Counted from the first letter of the stretch, positions 1-8,411 are shown. The stretch is DNA of 64,000 nt from Paracoccus aminophilus JCM 7686 (GCF_000444995.1 NC_022041.1:3549808-3613807), one strand, 5' to 3'. The notes: a model not told the origin generated them from the letters alone. Numbers and translations are program-made.

Positions 1-106
1 CGGTCTGAACCTGTGGTGCGTCTCGGACAACCTGCGCAAAGGTGCCGCGCTGAACGCGGTCCAGATCGCCGAGCTTCTCGGCAATCGGGTCCTCAAGAAG
101 GGCTGA
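1..106 (+). CDS. asd: Aspartate-semialdehyde dehydrogenase, C-terminal end (partial)
   Basis: Only the last 34 residues lie in the window, in the frame that starts at base 2 and stops at 104-106. The tail contains [20 protein letters not shown], which is the typical C-terminus of bacterial aspartate-semialdehyde dehydrogenase. That enzyme makes L-aspartate 4-semialdehyde for lysine/diaminopimelate, methionine and threonine synthesis in the cytoplasm. The catalytic cysteine and NADP-binding region are outside the window. A GC-rich hairpin follows the stop. The family call rests on this short tail, but the tail is very characteristic. Confidence 0.88.
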   Translation, partial: GLNLWCVSDNLRKGAALNAVQIAELLGNRVLKKG

Positions 107-127
107 CCAAAGCGTGATCGGTTTGAC

Positions 128-158
128 AGGGGGCGCCTTCGGGCGCCCTCTTGCTTTT
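128..158 (+). terminator. Rho-independent-like terminator after asd
   Basis: GGGCGCC pairs with GGCGCCC around a short TTCG-type loop, followed by a T-rich stretch (ctcttgctttt). It lies about 25 bases after the asd stop and before the next gene on the same strand. Confidence 0.7.
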
Positions 159-208
159 GCACAAATGCTCGCCGACCTTGCGGTTGTTTGACAATCCAAG
201 GGTTTCCC

Positions 209-1855
209 ATGCATCGCTTTCTGCTGACGACCGCGCTCTCGCTGGCCGCCGCCCCGGTTTTCGCCGATCAGATCGAAACCAAGGCGCCGATCAGCCATGT
301 CACGATCTATCCCAGCGGGGCGAGCGTCACCCGCAATGTCGCGATCTCGGCCGCCGCGGGCAGCCATGAGCTGGTGATCACCGGCCTGCCGACCGAGCTT
401 GATCCGGCCAGCCTGCGCATTGACGCCCAAGGCGCCACGGTCGGCGCGGTCTCGCTGCAAGAGGACCGTGCCCTGCCCGCCTCACGCGAGAAATCGCAAG
501 AAGTGCTGGACGCCGAGGCCGAGGTCCGCCGCCTTGAAACCGCGCTGGACGAGCGGGACGCGAAAGTGGCCGAGATCCGGGCCAAGGCGCAGGCCGCCCA
601 AGATGTGATCACATTCCTGCTGAAAATGGCCGAATCCAAGGATCTCGCCGCGACCGATCTCAACGCGCTGACCGATACGGTTGGCAATCAGATCCTCAAG
701 GCACGCCAGCTTGTGATCACAGCCGAAACCGAGGCGCGTCAGGCCGATCAGGGCCGCAGCGATGATGTCGATGCTTTGCAAGACGCGCGCGCGCGCCTTG
801 AGGCCCTGCGCAGCCCCGAAAGCGATCACAAGACGCTTGTGATCACGGTCGAGACCGGCGCGGCGCCTGCCCAGCTCGAAATCACCGGCTTCACCTCTTA
901 TGCGAATTGGTCCCCGGTCTATGACCTGCGTCTGGATCGCGCCGCGAAAAAGCTGACCCTCGATCGCGGCTTTCTGGTCTCGCAGAACACCGGCGAGGAT
1001 TGGAGCAACGCCAAGCTGACCTTCTCGACCGCGCGGCCCTCGGATCAATCAGCGCCAAGCGAGCTTTACCCGTGGATGCCGCGGATCGAAAAAGAGCCGC
1101 CTCCGGCCCCCGCTCCGGTCGCCCCGGCCAGCCCGATGGCCGACGCGGATGAGGCGGCGATGTCGAATCGGGTCGCTGCGGTCGCCGAGGTCGAACATAT
1201 GGCAGGCGGCGCCGAGATCCGTCAGCTTGGCGCGACGGTGGTCTATGATTACCCGACCCCGGTCACCATCCGCGACGGCGTCGATGCGCTGCGCCTGACG
1301 CTCGACAGCCGCGAGCTGACCCCGGACATCCGCGCCGAGGCGGTGCCGAGCCGTGACAGCTCAGCCTATCTGGTCGCGGAAACCAAGAACACGCTCGACG
1401 AGGTCATTCTGCCCGGCGAGGCGACGCTTTACGCCGATGGCCCCATGGTCGGTCGCAGCCAGCTTGAACTGACCCCGGCGGGCAAGGAGTTGACCCTTGG
1501 CTTTGGCCCGATCGACGGGCTGGTCGCCGAATTCCGCGTGCCGGAAGAGGCCGAGGGCGGGCAGGGCATCTTCACCAAATCGAACGCAGCCAAGCGCACG
1601 ACGGTTCTCGAGGTCAAGAACCTGACCGGCGAAGACTGGCCGCTGCGGGTGATCGGGCAGGTGCCGGTCTCGACGCAAAACGATCTCAAGATCACCTGGA
1701 GCGCCTCGCAAAAGCCGACGACCGAGGGCCGGGACGGCAAACGCGGGCTTTTGGAATGGGATTCGACCCTTGCCGCGAAGGCCGTGCAGGACATTACCCT
1801 GACCACCGAGATGAGCTGGCCCGATGGGATGACCCTTTACGGCGGCTCGAACTAA
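209..1855 (+). CDS. DUF4139 / mucoidy-inhibitor MuiA-like secreted protein
   Basis: 548 residues. The ATG at 209 is preferred over a TTG at 188 because it opens directly on a signal peptide (MHRFLLTTALSLAAAPVFA, probable cleavage before DQIETK) and has CAAGGG just upstream. The N-terminal half resembles DUF4140 (ISHVTIYPSGASVTRNV) followed by a coiled-coil segment at about residues 95-200 rich in Glu, Asp and Ala. The C-terminal half matches the DUF4139 beta-rich domain (ASYANWSPVYDLRLD-like and GEDWSNAKLTFSTARP). A Pro/Ala linker lies near residues 295-310. Family members are exported and of unknown biochemical role; the name derives from a mucoidy-inhibition phenotype. Stands alone between asd and an RTX gene. 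Confidence 0.8.
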   Translation: MHRFLLTTALSLAAAPVFADQIETKAPISHVTIYPSGASVTRNVAISAAAGSHELVITGLPTELDPASLRIDAQGATVGAVSLQEDRALPASREKSQEVLDAEAEVRRLETALDERDAKVAEIRAKAQAAQDVITFLLKMAESKDLAATDLNALTDTVGNQILKARQLVITAETEARQADQGRSDDVDALQDARARLEALRSPESDHKTLVITVETGAAPAQLEITGFTSYANWSPVYDLRLDRAAKKLTLDRGFLVSQNTGEDWSNAKLTFSTARPSDQSAPSELYPWMPRIEKEPPPAPAPVAPASPMADADEAAMSNRVAAVAEVEHMAGGAEIRQLGATVVYDYPTPVTIRDGVDALRLTLDSRELTPDIRAEAVPSRDSSAYLVAETKNTLDEVILPGEATLYADGPMVGRSQLELTPAGKELTLGFGPIDGLVAEFRVPEEAEGGQGIFTKSNAAKRTTVLEVKNLTGEDWPLRVIGQVPVSTQNDLKITWSASQKPTTEGRDGKRGLLEWDSTLAAKAVQDITLTTEMSWPDGMTLYGGSN

Positions 1856-1901
1856 GCCCGATCGGCGCAAACCAGCCGCCCGCGTCTGTGGGCGGAACGG
1901 G

Positions 1902-1937
1902 GCAGGCCTCTGCGAGTTGACCCCCGCAGAGGCCTGC
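1902..1937. repeat. Perfect 12-bp inverted repeat, possible terminator
   Basis: GCAGGCCTCTGC at 1902-1913 and GCAGAGGCCTGC at 1926-1937 are exact complements separated by a 12-base loop. It sits about 45 bases after the muiA-like stop and 30 bases before the RTX start. There is no clear T tract, so it may be a weak terminator or a leader structure. Confidence 0.5.
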
Positions 1938-1966
1938 AATTCCAGCTCAGTCAACAGGAGCCAGCC

Positions 1967-2926
1967 ATGTCGCGCCAACCGATCACCGCTTTCGCGAGCA
2001 ACTTTCGCCTGAACACGGGTTTCACCGCCAGCGAGGCGATTTCCTACCGGGGTGAACATGACAGCTATCAAACGACGTTTATCGACGGGCTGACCTATTC
2101 AGTCCGGGTGGGCGGGCGCAGTTCCGGGGCTGGCACCCTGGCCGACCCTAATCTGACGCTGACCGACAGCGCGGGCAACAAGCTGCTCTTCAACGACGAT
2201 ATCAGCCCAACCAATCTCGACGCGCAGCTGACCTTCACCGTCAATCGCGCGGGCACCTATTATCTGATCGTCGGCGAGCAGGGCGATAATGACACCGGCA
2301 GCTATACGATCTCGATCTCGGCGGGCTATGCCTCGGCGGGCAATGACCGCGTGGTCGGCACGGATTTCGCCGATGCGATCAATGGTATGGCGGGCAATGA
2401 CACGATCTATGGTGGGCTCGGCAATGACCGGCTTTTCGGCGGCGCAGGCGCGGATGTCTTGTTCGGAGAACGCGGCGCCGACCGGCTGGAAGGCAATGCC
2501 GGCGCGGATATTCTGCGTGGCGGGCAGGGCGCGGATGTGCTGATCGGTGGGCTTGGCGCGGACCGGCTGATGGGCGGGCAGGGTGCCGATCGCTTTGTCT
2601 TCAATTCGGCTGCGGAATCGGCACCGGGTTCGGTCGATCGCATTGTTGCCGGTGACGGCGCGATTGCCTTTGAGGGCGTCGGCGTGGCGGGTGGCGATGT
2701 CATTGACCTGCGTGGCATCGACGCCAATGCCTTGCGCGGCGGGCAACAGTCGTTCCAGTGGAGCACCGCCCATACCGCAGGCTCGATCCATCTCGAAAAC
2801 GATGCGCAGGGCAATACGCTGGTCGTCGCCTATACCGACAATGACGGAAAACCCGATTTCGTCTTGGTCATCGAGGATGGCGCGATCAACGCAAATCAGT
2901 ATTCAGCGGGCGATTTCCTGCTCTAG
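1967..2926 (+). CDS. RTX (hemolysin-type calcium-binding repeat) protein with N-terminal PPC-like domain
   Basis: 319 residues, no N-terminal signal peptide. Residues 1-120 look like the beta-sandwich pre-peptidase C-terminal (PPC) domain: a YRGEHDSYQTTFIDG segment, then NRAGTYYLIVGEQ and DTGSYTISISAG. Residues about 125-210 are tandem glycine/aspartate nonapeptides (GNDTIYGGLGNDRLFGG and related) that bind Ca2+ in a beta-roll. The C-terminus ends in a serralysin-type module and a hydrophobic tail (GDFLL), as expected of type I secretion substrates. No peptidase HExxH motif is present, so this is not itself a protease. No ABC exporter, membrane-fusion or TolC gene is nearby. Function unknown; probably a secreted or cell-surface protein. 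AACAGGAG precedes the start. Confidence 0.82.
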   Translation: MSRQPITAFASNFRLNTGFTASEAISYRGEHDSYQTTFIDGLTYSVRVGGRSSGAGTLADPNLTLTDSAGNKLLFNDDISPTNLDAQLTFTVNRAGTYYLIVGEQGDNDTGSYTISISAGYASAGNDRVVGTDFADAINGMAGNDTIYGGLGNDRLFGGAGADVLFGERGADRLEGNAGADILRGGQGADVLIGGLGADRLMGGQGADRFVFNSAAESAPGSVDRIVAGDGAIAFEGVGVAGGDVIDLRGIDANALRGGQQSFQWSTAHTAGSIHLENDAQGNTLVVAYTDNDGKPDFVLVIEDGAINANQYSAGDFLL

Positions 2927-2965
2927 CTTCCACGCCTTGGACGGCGCGCGGCTGGCACCACCGGT

Positions 2966-4588
2966 TCAGGCAATCTGCGCCGGTGCGACGCCTAAGCTGG
3001 CAGCGGGGGCCACGGGCTCGGGCATCAGCGCGGTGACATGGCGCGGATCGGTCGCCTCTCGCGTCAGGCGAACCGGTGTGTTTGCGACAAAGCGCACCAT
3101 CACACGCCCCCCCATCAGCGCGCGCAGCGACCAGCCCAGCAGCTCACCCGAGGGACCGGCCATCGCGCCCTGATGATCCGCGCGCGCGCTTTGGCCGAAG
3201 GACAAGGCGTCAATGGCGTCGCGCAAAGCCTGCAGGCCCGGACCGTCGCCCGCCGCCTTTTGCCAATGCAGCAGATGCTCGATCAGCGAGCCCTTCATCT
3301 CGACATCCCACAGGCCACCATAGGCGCTGTTGGCCGTGGCGAGCTGGCCATTGCCCTCAAACACCGCGACCGCATCCTCCAGCGCGTCCAGCACCTCGCG
3401 CCCAAGCGAGAGATCCGAGCGGAATTTGCGGGTCAGCGAGATTTCCGAGGTGATGTCCTCGAACAGAAAGGCCACCGCACCATCGGGATGGGGACGCCCG
3501 GTGACGCGATAGGTCTGCCCGCCCGGCAGCGACCAGGTCTCGACATGGTGCCCCGAAGCAGACGCGGATTCGAGCGTGCTCATCTGGTTGCGCCAGCTGC
3601 GATAATCCTTGGGCTCGGGCACCATCCGCGCCTCGCGCAGCCGGTCGAGAAAAGCGTAAAGCGTCGGCCGCGCCGTCAGAAACCCCGCCGACAGCGTGGT
3701 GAGATCAATCAGCGCCGGATTGAACAGTTGAAGCGCGCGGTCCTTGTCGAAAATCGCCATGCCAATCGGCAGATCGGCGAAGGTCTTGGTCAGCGTATGG
3801 ACGAATTCGCGCAGGCTGCGCTCCGCACGCACGGCGGCATCGGCGGGCAGTGCAATGCCCACGGATTGATCGCCGACCATGCGGTGATGGCATTCAAACC
3901 AGAGCGTCTGGCCGCCATCCTCGATCTGGGCGCGGCGTGCACCGGTGACATTGCCGTGGCGCACCGGAAGGTCGATCAGCCGGGGCAGGGGCCAGACCGT
4001 CTGATCGCCGCATTGCCGTTCGGCCAGTTGGATATAGGCGGAATTGGCCCAGGTCACCATGCCCTCGCCATCCTCGCGCCACGCAAGCATCGGCGAGCGG
4101 TCGAGCGTGTTGCGCAGCATATCGAGCTCACCCTCGATCGCGGCGAGCGTCAGGCTGTCGACAACCGTGCCCGAGCTTTCCGAGGTCGGATCGCGCAGGA
4201 TGACGCGGATATAATGATCGCCCAGATCTTCGATCAGCACATGCAGCCGCCGCGTTTCGCCGACGGCATCGCCCCCGATCTCGACCTTGCCAAGCTCTTC
4301 AAGCTGGCTCAGCATCTCGCCGGTTTCAGGCAGGCGCATCGAGACCCAGGCCATGAGACGTTGCCATTCGCTTTCGCCGGGCAGGATGTCCAGAAGCGCG
4401 CGCGCCGGAGCGGTCGAATCGGCAAGCTGATTGCGGCAAAAGAGAAAAGCCAGCGGTTCGACCCCGCGATCAAGACCGTGCCCCCTTGGTCGCGCGCCTT
4501 GCCAATTTTCATAGGCCCGGACCAAAATGATCGCCAGAATAACGGCGCAGGTCGAGATCAGCAGCGCAAGAAGCAGGTTCGAAGCCAT
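2966..4588 (-). CDS. Membrane-anchored PAS-domain protein without kinase output
   Basis: 540 residues. An N-terminal transmembrane helix (LLLALLISTCAVILAIILV) is followed by a long cytoplasmic part. At least two PAS-like segments are visible: one around DRSPMLAWREDGEGMVTWAN and one around LPIGMAIFDKDRALQLFNPAL. A further PAS-like copy follows (LEDAVAVFEGNGQLATANSAY). No histidine-kinase H-box or ATP-binding motif and no GGDEF/EAL output is visible, so the output mechanism is unknown. It lies 67 bases downstream of regB on the same strand, which hints at a redox or energy-sensing role near the RegB/RegA system; that link is inference. It converges on the RTX gene with only 39 bases between them. 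Confidence 0.72.
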   Translation of the reverse strand: MASNLLLALLISTCAVILAIILVRAYENWQGARPRGHGLDRGVEPLAFLFCRNQLADSTAPARALLDILPGESEWQRLMAWVSMRLPETGEMLSQLEELGKVEIGGDAVGETRRLHVLIEDLGDHYIRVILRDPTSESSGTVVDSLTLAAIEGELDMLRNTLDRSPMLAWREDGEGMVTWANSAYIQLAERQCGDQTVWPLPRLIDLPVRHGNVTGARRAQIEDGGQTLWFECHHRMVGDQSVGIALPADAAVRAERSLREFVHTLTKTFADLPIGMAIFDKDRALQLFNPALIDLTTLSAGFLTARPTLYAFLDRLREARMVPEPKDYRSWRNQMSTLESASASGHHVETWSLPGGQTYRVTGRPHPDGAVAFLFEDITSEISLTRKFRSDLSLGREVLDALEDAVAVFEGNGQLATANSAYGGLWDVEMKGSLIEHLLHWQKAAGDGPGLQALRDAIDALSFGQSARADHQGAMAGPSGELLGWSLRALMGGRVMVRFVANTPVRLTREATDPRHVTALMPEPVAPAASLGVAPAQIA

Positions 4589-4655
4589 CGCTAAATCCGT
4601 CAGACATTTCCCGTTGTTTACGAGATTGCCATTAAAACTTAGTTAATCGAAGGCC

Positions 4656-5996
4656 TTACAGATTTATTTCCGGATTTTCTCCCAAGGCCGCCCGGCCCTC
4701 GGCTTCGATCCGATCGCGCGGCCAGATCACCGTGACCACCGCGCCGCGTCCCGAATTGGCAAAGATCAGCCGTGCGCCCGAGCGTTCGAGCAGCGCTTTC
4801 GCGATGAAAAGCCCCAGCCCCATTCCGTCATAGCCGCGCCCATCCTCAGAGCGCGGGCGCGTCGTCAGAAACGGGCTGCCCAGTCGCGGCAAAAGCGCGG
4901 GCGGATAGCCCGGGCCGTCATCCGCGATGACCACGCGCAGCTCGGTCGCGGTCCAGGTCGCGTTCACGCGCACCGCCTCCGATGCGAAATCGACCGCGTT
5001 CTGGATCAGGTTGCGCAACCCGTGAACGATTGCGGCATCGCGATGAACGAAACGCTCGGGCTCGGAGGAGGTGATCTCGACCTCGATCCCGCGCTCGATA
5101 TGTGGATGGGCGGCCTCGGTCAGCATATCCTCGAGCGGCGCAGTGCGGATCAGCAGATCATCCTTGCCGGCCCGGCCCATGGATTTCAGGATCTTGGCGC
5201 AGCGGTCGGCCGATTGGCGCAGGATCGCAAGATCCTCGGCAATATCGGGCCGGTCGGGCAGGATCTCGTCAAGCTCGTCGACCAGCTCGGCGCTGACCAG
5301 TTTGATCGTCGCGAGCGGCGTGCCCATCTCATGGGCGGCGGCGGCCACGACCCCGCCAAGATGCTGAAGCCGCTGCTCGCGTTCCAGCGCCATACGCGCT
5401 GCAAAAAGCGCATTCGAGGTCGCCGACAGATCGCTCGACACGCGATGGACATAGGCCGCCAGAAAGATCACCCCGATGATGATCGCGACCCAATGGCCGA
5501 ACTGATAGGGCTCGTCGAGCGCCAACCGACCGCCGCTGTCAAAGGCCAAAGGCTCGGCCACGACCCCCGCCATTGTCACCATCACCGCCGTCGCCAGACC
5601 GAGCGCGATCATATGTCGCGCCGGCAAAGATGTTGCCGCAATCGTGACCGGAACCAGCACCAGAAGCGCGAAAGGATTGGTCATGCCGCCGGTCAGCGCG
5701 AGCAGCGTCGAGATCTGCCAGAGGTCAAAACCAAGCTGCAGCGCCGCCTCGTGATTAGAGACGCGATGACTTGGCCGCAGCGACAGCCAGACATTCAGTA
5801 ATATAGTCAAGGCGATAGTGCTGAGCACCGGCGCAAGCGGAATGCGCACGCCGATCAACAGCGCGGCAGCAACCGCGCCAAGCTGTCCGCAGACCGCGAC
5901 CCAACGCAGCAGCAAAAGCGTGCCAAGACGGATCGGTTCAGGCTCGGGCTGGCCGGGCAAAAGGGTGATCCGGCGCGAGACGAAGGAAAAAGGCAA
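4656..5996 (-). CDS. regB: Redox-sensing histidine kinase RegB (PrrB)
   Basis: 446 residues from a TTG start at 5996, chosen because GGAG lies 7 bases upstream and the length fits RegB. The open frame continues upstream antisense to senC, but no ATG suits it. Six hydrophobic helices form the N-terminal membrane domain, with the GGMTNPF quinone-site heptapeptide. The H-box is AAAAHEMGTPLATI, and a cysteine in SADRCAKIL matches the conserved redox-active RegB cysteine. N and G boxes follow (NLIQNAVDFA, DDGPGYP, GMGLGLFIAKALL). RegB phosphorylates RegA when respiration is limited, controlling genes for respiration, carbon and nitrogen fixation and H2 metabolism. Divergent from senC-regA-hvrA, the known Rhodobacteraceae arrangement. 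Confidence 0.95.
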   Translation of the reverse strand: MPFSFVSRRITLLPGQPEPEPIRLGTLLLLRWVAVCGQLGAVAAALLIGVRIPLAPVLSTIALTILLNVWLSLRPSHRVSNHEAALQLGFDLWQISTLLALTGGMTNPFALLVLVPVTIAATSLPARHMIALGLATAVMVTMAGVVAEPLAFDSGGRLALDEPYQFGHWVAIIIGVIFLAAYVHRVSSDLSATSNALFAARMALEREQRLQHLGGVVAAAAHEMGTPLATIKLVSAELVDELDEILPDRPDIAEDLAILRQSADRCAKILKSMGRAGKDDLLIRTAPLEDMLTEAAHPHIERGIEVEITSSEPERFVHRDAAIVHGLRNLIQNAVDFASEAVRVNATWTATELRVVIADDGPGYPPALLPRLGSPFLTTRPRSEDGRGYDGMGLGLFIAKALLERSGARLIFANSGRGAVVTVIWPRDRIEAEGRAALGENPEINL

Positions 5997-6086
5997 GGAT
6001 GCGCTCCGAGTGGAAAGCCGCGGTGGGCCATTGATACTGACCCGGGGATGAGCAATCAATGCGCGCGCATTTGACAGGAGATGACC

Positions 6087-6719
6087 ATGGCTGCCGACAA
6101 ACGGATTCTTGCTTTGGGTGCGGTTGCGACCGTTCTGGTTCTGGCCACGGGCGGAATTTGGCTTTCGCAGACCAAGGACAGCGATCCTTTCGGCCAATGC
6201 CGCAAATCCGTGGTTGCCGGTGGAATGGAGGCGTTTGGCGCGCCGTTCACCTTGACCAATCAGCAAAGCCAGCGCGTCACCGACAAGCAGGTCTTTGCGA
6301 AACCCTCGCTGGTTTATTTCGGCTATACGTTCTGCCCCGATGTCTGCCCGCTTGATGTCTCGCGCAATGGCGAGGCGCGCCGCCTGCTCAGTGAGCGCGG
6401 CCTTGACGTGAATGACGTCTTCATCACCATCGACCCGAACCGCGACACACCCGAGGCGCTTCAAAGCTTTGCCGAAGTGCAAGACCCCGAGCTGATCGCG
6501 CTCACCGGCTCGTCCGAGGAAATCGACGCGGTGGCCAAGGCGTGGCGCGTCTATTACAAGCTGAACAATCAAGACGACCCCGAGGATTATCTCGTCGACC
6601 ACATGACCAATACCTTCCTGGTCATGCCCGGTCAGGGCACCGTCGAGTATTTCGGCCGTGACGTGAGCCCCGAAGATATGGCCACGCGCACCGCCTGCTT
6701 CGTCAATGCGGCCAAATAG
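6087..6719 (+). CDS. senC: SCO1/SenC family copper protein
   Basis: 210 residues. ATG at 6087 is preferred to the ATG at 6081 because AGGAG at 6076-6080 gives proper spacing only for the former. An N-terminal hydrophobic helix (ILALGAVATVLVLATGGIWL) anchors a periplasmic thioredoxin-like domain. Copper ligands are the two cysteines of FCPDVCP and the histidine of DHMTNTF. SenC/Sco proteins deliver copper to the CuA site of cytochrome oxidases and are also needed for cbb3 oxidase in Rhodobacter relatives. First gene of senC-regA-hvrA, divergent from regB. Confidence 0.95.
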   Translation: MAADKRILALGAVATVLVLATGGIWLSQTKDSDPFGQCRKSVVAGGMEAFGAPFTLTNQQSQRVTDKQVFAKPSLVYFGYTFCPDVCPLDVSRNGEARRLLSERGLDVNDVFITIDPNRDTPEALQSFAEVQDPELIALTGSSEEIDAVAKAWRVYYKLNNQDDPEDYLVDHMTNTFLVMPGQGTVEYFGRDVSPEDMATRTACFVNAAK

Positions 6720-6729
6720 CCGCTTCCCT

Positions 6730-6792
6730 GAACTTTGACTGTTTGGGCCAAGCCGCTTAAGATCGGCCCAGACAGCCAAATCGCGAAAGTTC
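6730..6792 (+). promoter_or_regulatory. Nested inverted repeats in the senC-regA gap
   Basis: CTGTTTGGGCC (6739-6749) can pair with GGCCCAGACAG (6765-6775) over 11 bp with one G-U pair. Outside it, GAACTTT (6730-6736) can pair with AAAGTTC (6786-6792). The outer arm ends 6 bases before the GTG start of regA, which has only a weak Shine-Dalgarno sequence. This could be an mRNA structure tuning regA expression or RNA stability. The structure is read from sequence; the role is inference. Confidence 0.4.
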
Positions 6793-6798
6793 AATCCC

Positions 6799-7344
6799 GT
6801 GAACACATCCGATATCGGACCCGATCCCAGCCTGCTTCTGGTCGATGATGATGAGGTCTTTCTGACCCGCCTCACCCGAGCCATGGAAAAGCGCGGCTTC
6901 AACGTCACCCCCGCCAATTCCGTCGCGGCCGCCCGCGAAGCCATCAGCGCCCATCCGCCCGCTTATGCCGTGGTGGATTTGCGGCTTGAAGATGGCAATG
7001 GGTTGGATGTCGTCGACGTTTTGCGCGACGCCCGCGCAGATGCCCGCATTGTCGTCCTGACCGGTTATGGCGCAATTGCGACAGCCGTTGCCGCCGTCAA
7101 AATGGGCGCGACCGATTATCTTTCGAAACCTGCGGATGCCGATGATGTCACCCGCGCGCTTCTGGCCCGCGGCGATACATTGCCGCCGCCGCCCGAAGCG
7201 CCAATGTCGGCCGATCGGGTTCGCTGGGAACATATTCAGCGCGTTTTCGAACAATGCGACCGCAATGTCAGTGAAACCGCGCGGCGTTTGCATATGCATC
7301 GGCGGACATTGCAGCGGATTTTGGCCAAACGCAGCCCGAGATGA
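6799..7344 (+). CDS. regA: Response regulator RegA (PrrA)
   Basis: 181 residues from a GTG start. The receiver domain has the acidic pair (LLVDDDEVF), the phospho-acceptor Asp in VVDLRLEDGNG, Thr in VVLTGYGAIATAV and the Lys in YLSKPADADD. After a proline linker (DTLPPPPEAPM) comes a Fis-type helix-turn-helix with the nearly invariant RegA sequence HMHRRTLQRILAKRSPR. It binds DNA upstream of redox-regulated genes after phosphorylation by RegB. It lies 79 bases after senC and 80 bases before hvrA. No strong Shine-Dalgarno precedes the GTG, and a possible stem-loop occupies the gap. Confidence 0.97.
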   Translation: MNTSDIGPDPSLLLVDDDEVFLTRLTRAMEKRGFNVTPANSVAAAREAISAHPPAYAVVDLRLEDGNGLDVVDVLRDARADARIVVLTGYGAIATAVAAVKMGATDYLSKPADADDVTRALLARGDTLPPPPEAPMSADRVRWEHIQRVFEQCDRNVSETARRLHMHRRTLQRILAKRSPR

Positions 7345-7424
7345 CATTAGAACAACACTAGCTGTTGCAATTCCCGGTCTAATAGTAATATCAAAAATTA
7401 CAGCCCTCATTTTCGGGAAATGAA

Positions 7425-7733
7425 ATGTCAGTCGACCTTGACGCAATGAACCTCAGCGAGCTTCGCGACCTGAGAAATAAAGTAGAACGCGCGATCAATT
7501 CTTACGAAGATCGTCGTCGTAAAGAGGCTCTTGCAGCCGTCGAAGTTGCTGCCCGCGAGCATGGTTTCAATCTGGCCGAGCTCACCGGGATCAAAATCAG
7601 CAAGTCGCGGGTTGCTGCCAAATATGTCAATCCGGCAGACCAGAACCAAACCTGGAGCGGCCGTGGCCGCAAACCGCGTTGGGTTCAGGAACATCTGGAC
7701 AGCGGCAAATCGGTCGAAGACCTCGCGATCTGA
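7425..7733 (+). CDS. hvrA: H-NS-like regulator HvrA
   Basis: 102 residues. The N-terminal half is a helical oligomerisation segment (LSELRDLRNKVERAINSYEDRRRKEAL). The C-terminal half carries the H-NS DNA-binding motif in the form YVNPADQNQTWSGRGRKPRWV. Length and position, third in senC-regA-hvrA, match HvrA of Rhodobacter capsulatus, a nucleoid-associated regulator of photosynthesis and nitrogen-fixation genes. In a non-phototroph it may act more generally; this is inference. An AT-rich 80-base gap precedes it and may hold its own promoter. A strong terminator follows. Confidence 0.92.
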   Translation: MSVDLDAMNLSELRDLRNKVERAINSYEDRRRKEALAAVEVAAREHGFNLAELTGIKISKSRVAAKYVNPADQNQTWSGRGRKPRWVQEHLDSGKSVEDLAI

Positions 7734-7737
7734 AGAT

Positions 7738-7766
7738 CAACCCCGCCCCTTAAGGCGGGGTTGTTT
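7738..7766 (+). terminator. Terminator after hvrA
   Basis: CAACCCCGCC pairs with GGCGGGGTTG over 10 bp around a short loop, followed by TTT. It lies 5 bases after the hvrA stop and just before the end of the convergent HD gene, so it may serve both strands. Confidence 0.85.
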
Positions 7767-7773
7767 CATTCAG

Positions 7774-8391
7774 TCATCTTAAAATCTGGGCTTCATCCAT
7801 TTCCTGAAGAATATGATGAAACCGATTTATAAAGGCTGCCCGTGTTTCAGCGGGCGGCCTTAATCTGATTTGCAAAAGGCCGGAGAGGTCTATTTCGGGG
7901 ACCGGAAACAGCCGATCCGCCTCTTGCGCGGAAAATCCCGCGATTTGAACCGCCTCCAATCGGGCGGACAGGCGATCTGCCAGTTTGATCGCGCGCTTGA
8001 CTGCTGCCGGGATTTGCGCGGGCAGGCCAAAGCGCAAATGCACCGCCGCCGCAATCCGCGCATCCATCTCGCCATATTCGACGCCAAGCGCCGCCTTGAC
8101 CGGAGAAATCATGTCTCCGATGACATATTCAGGCGCATCGTGCAAAAGCGCGGCCAAGCGCCAGCGCGGTTCGGCTTCGGGCTCGATCCGGGCGTAGATC
8201 TCTTCGACCAGAATGGAATGCTCGGCCACCGAATAGGCCCAATCGCCCGAGGTCTGGCCATTCCAGCGCGCGACAAAGGCCAACCCATGCGCGATATCCT
8301 CGATCTCGATATCCATCGGGGTAGGATCCAGCAGATCGAGCCTGCGCCCCGACAGCATCCGCTGCCACGCCCGTTTCGCCGTCTTCGCCAT
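7774..8391 (-). CDS. HD-domain hydrolase (YfbR/5'-nucleotidase-like)
   Basis: 205 residues from ATG 8391, with GGGGA upstream; the longer open frame adds low-complexity sequence that crosses the secB terminator. The metal-binding HD pattern is visible: a first His in YSVAEHSILV, then LLHDAPEYVIGDMISPVK, and a later Asp in IKLADRLSARLEA. This places it among HD-fold phosphohydrolases, several of which act on nucleotide monophosphates. The substrate cannot be read from sequence. It is downstream of secB on the same strand, but a terminator separates them. Confidence 0.85.
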   Translation of the reverse strand: MAKTAKRAWQRMLSGRRLDLLDPTPMDIEIEDIAHGLAFVARWNGQTSGDWAYSVAEHSILVEEIYARIEPEAEPRWRLAALLHDAPEYVIGDMISPVKAALGVEYGEMDARIAAAVHLRFGLPAQIPAAVKRAIKLADRLSARLEAVQIAGFSAQEADRLFPVPEIDLSGLLQIRLRPPAETRAAFINRFHHILQEMDEAQILR

Positions 8392-8411
8392 GCGCGCCAA
8401 TCCCCGCCCGT

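Noticed and set aside
6031..6059. FNR box in the regB-senC gap
   Set aside because: TTGAT and ATCAA are present but 19 bases apart instead of 4, so they do not make an FNR site.
5997..6944. Upstream extension of regB to 762 residues
   Set aside because: The added part is antisense to senC and regA, lacks family similarity and is not needed given the TTG with GGAG at 5996.
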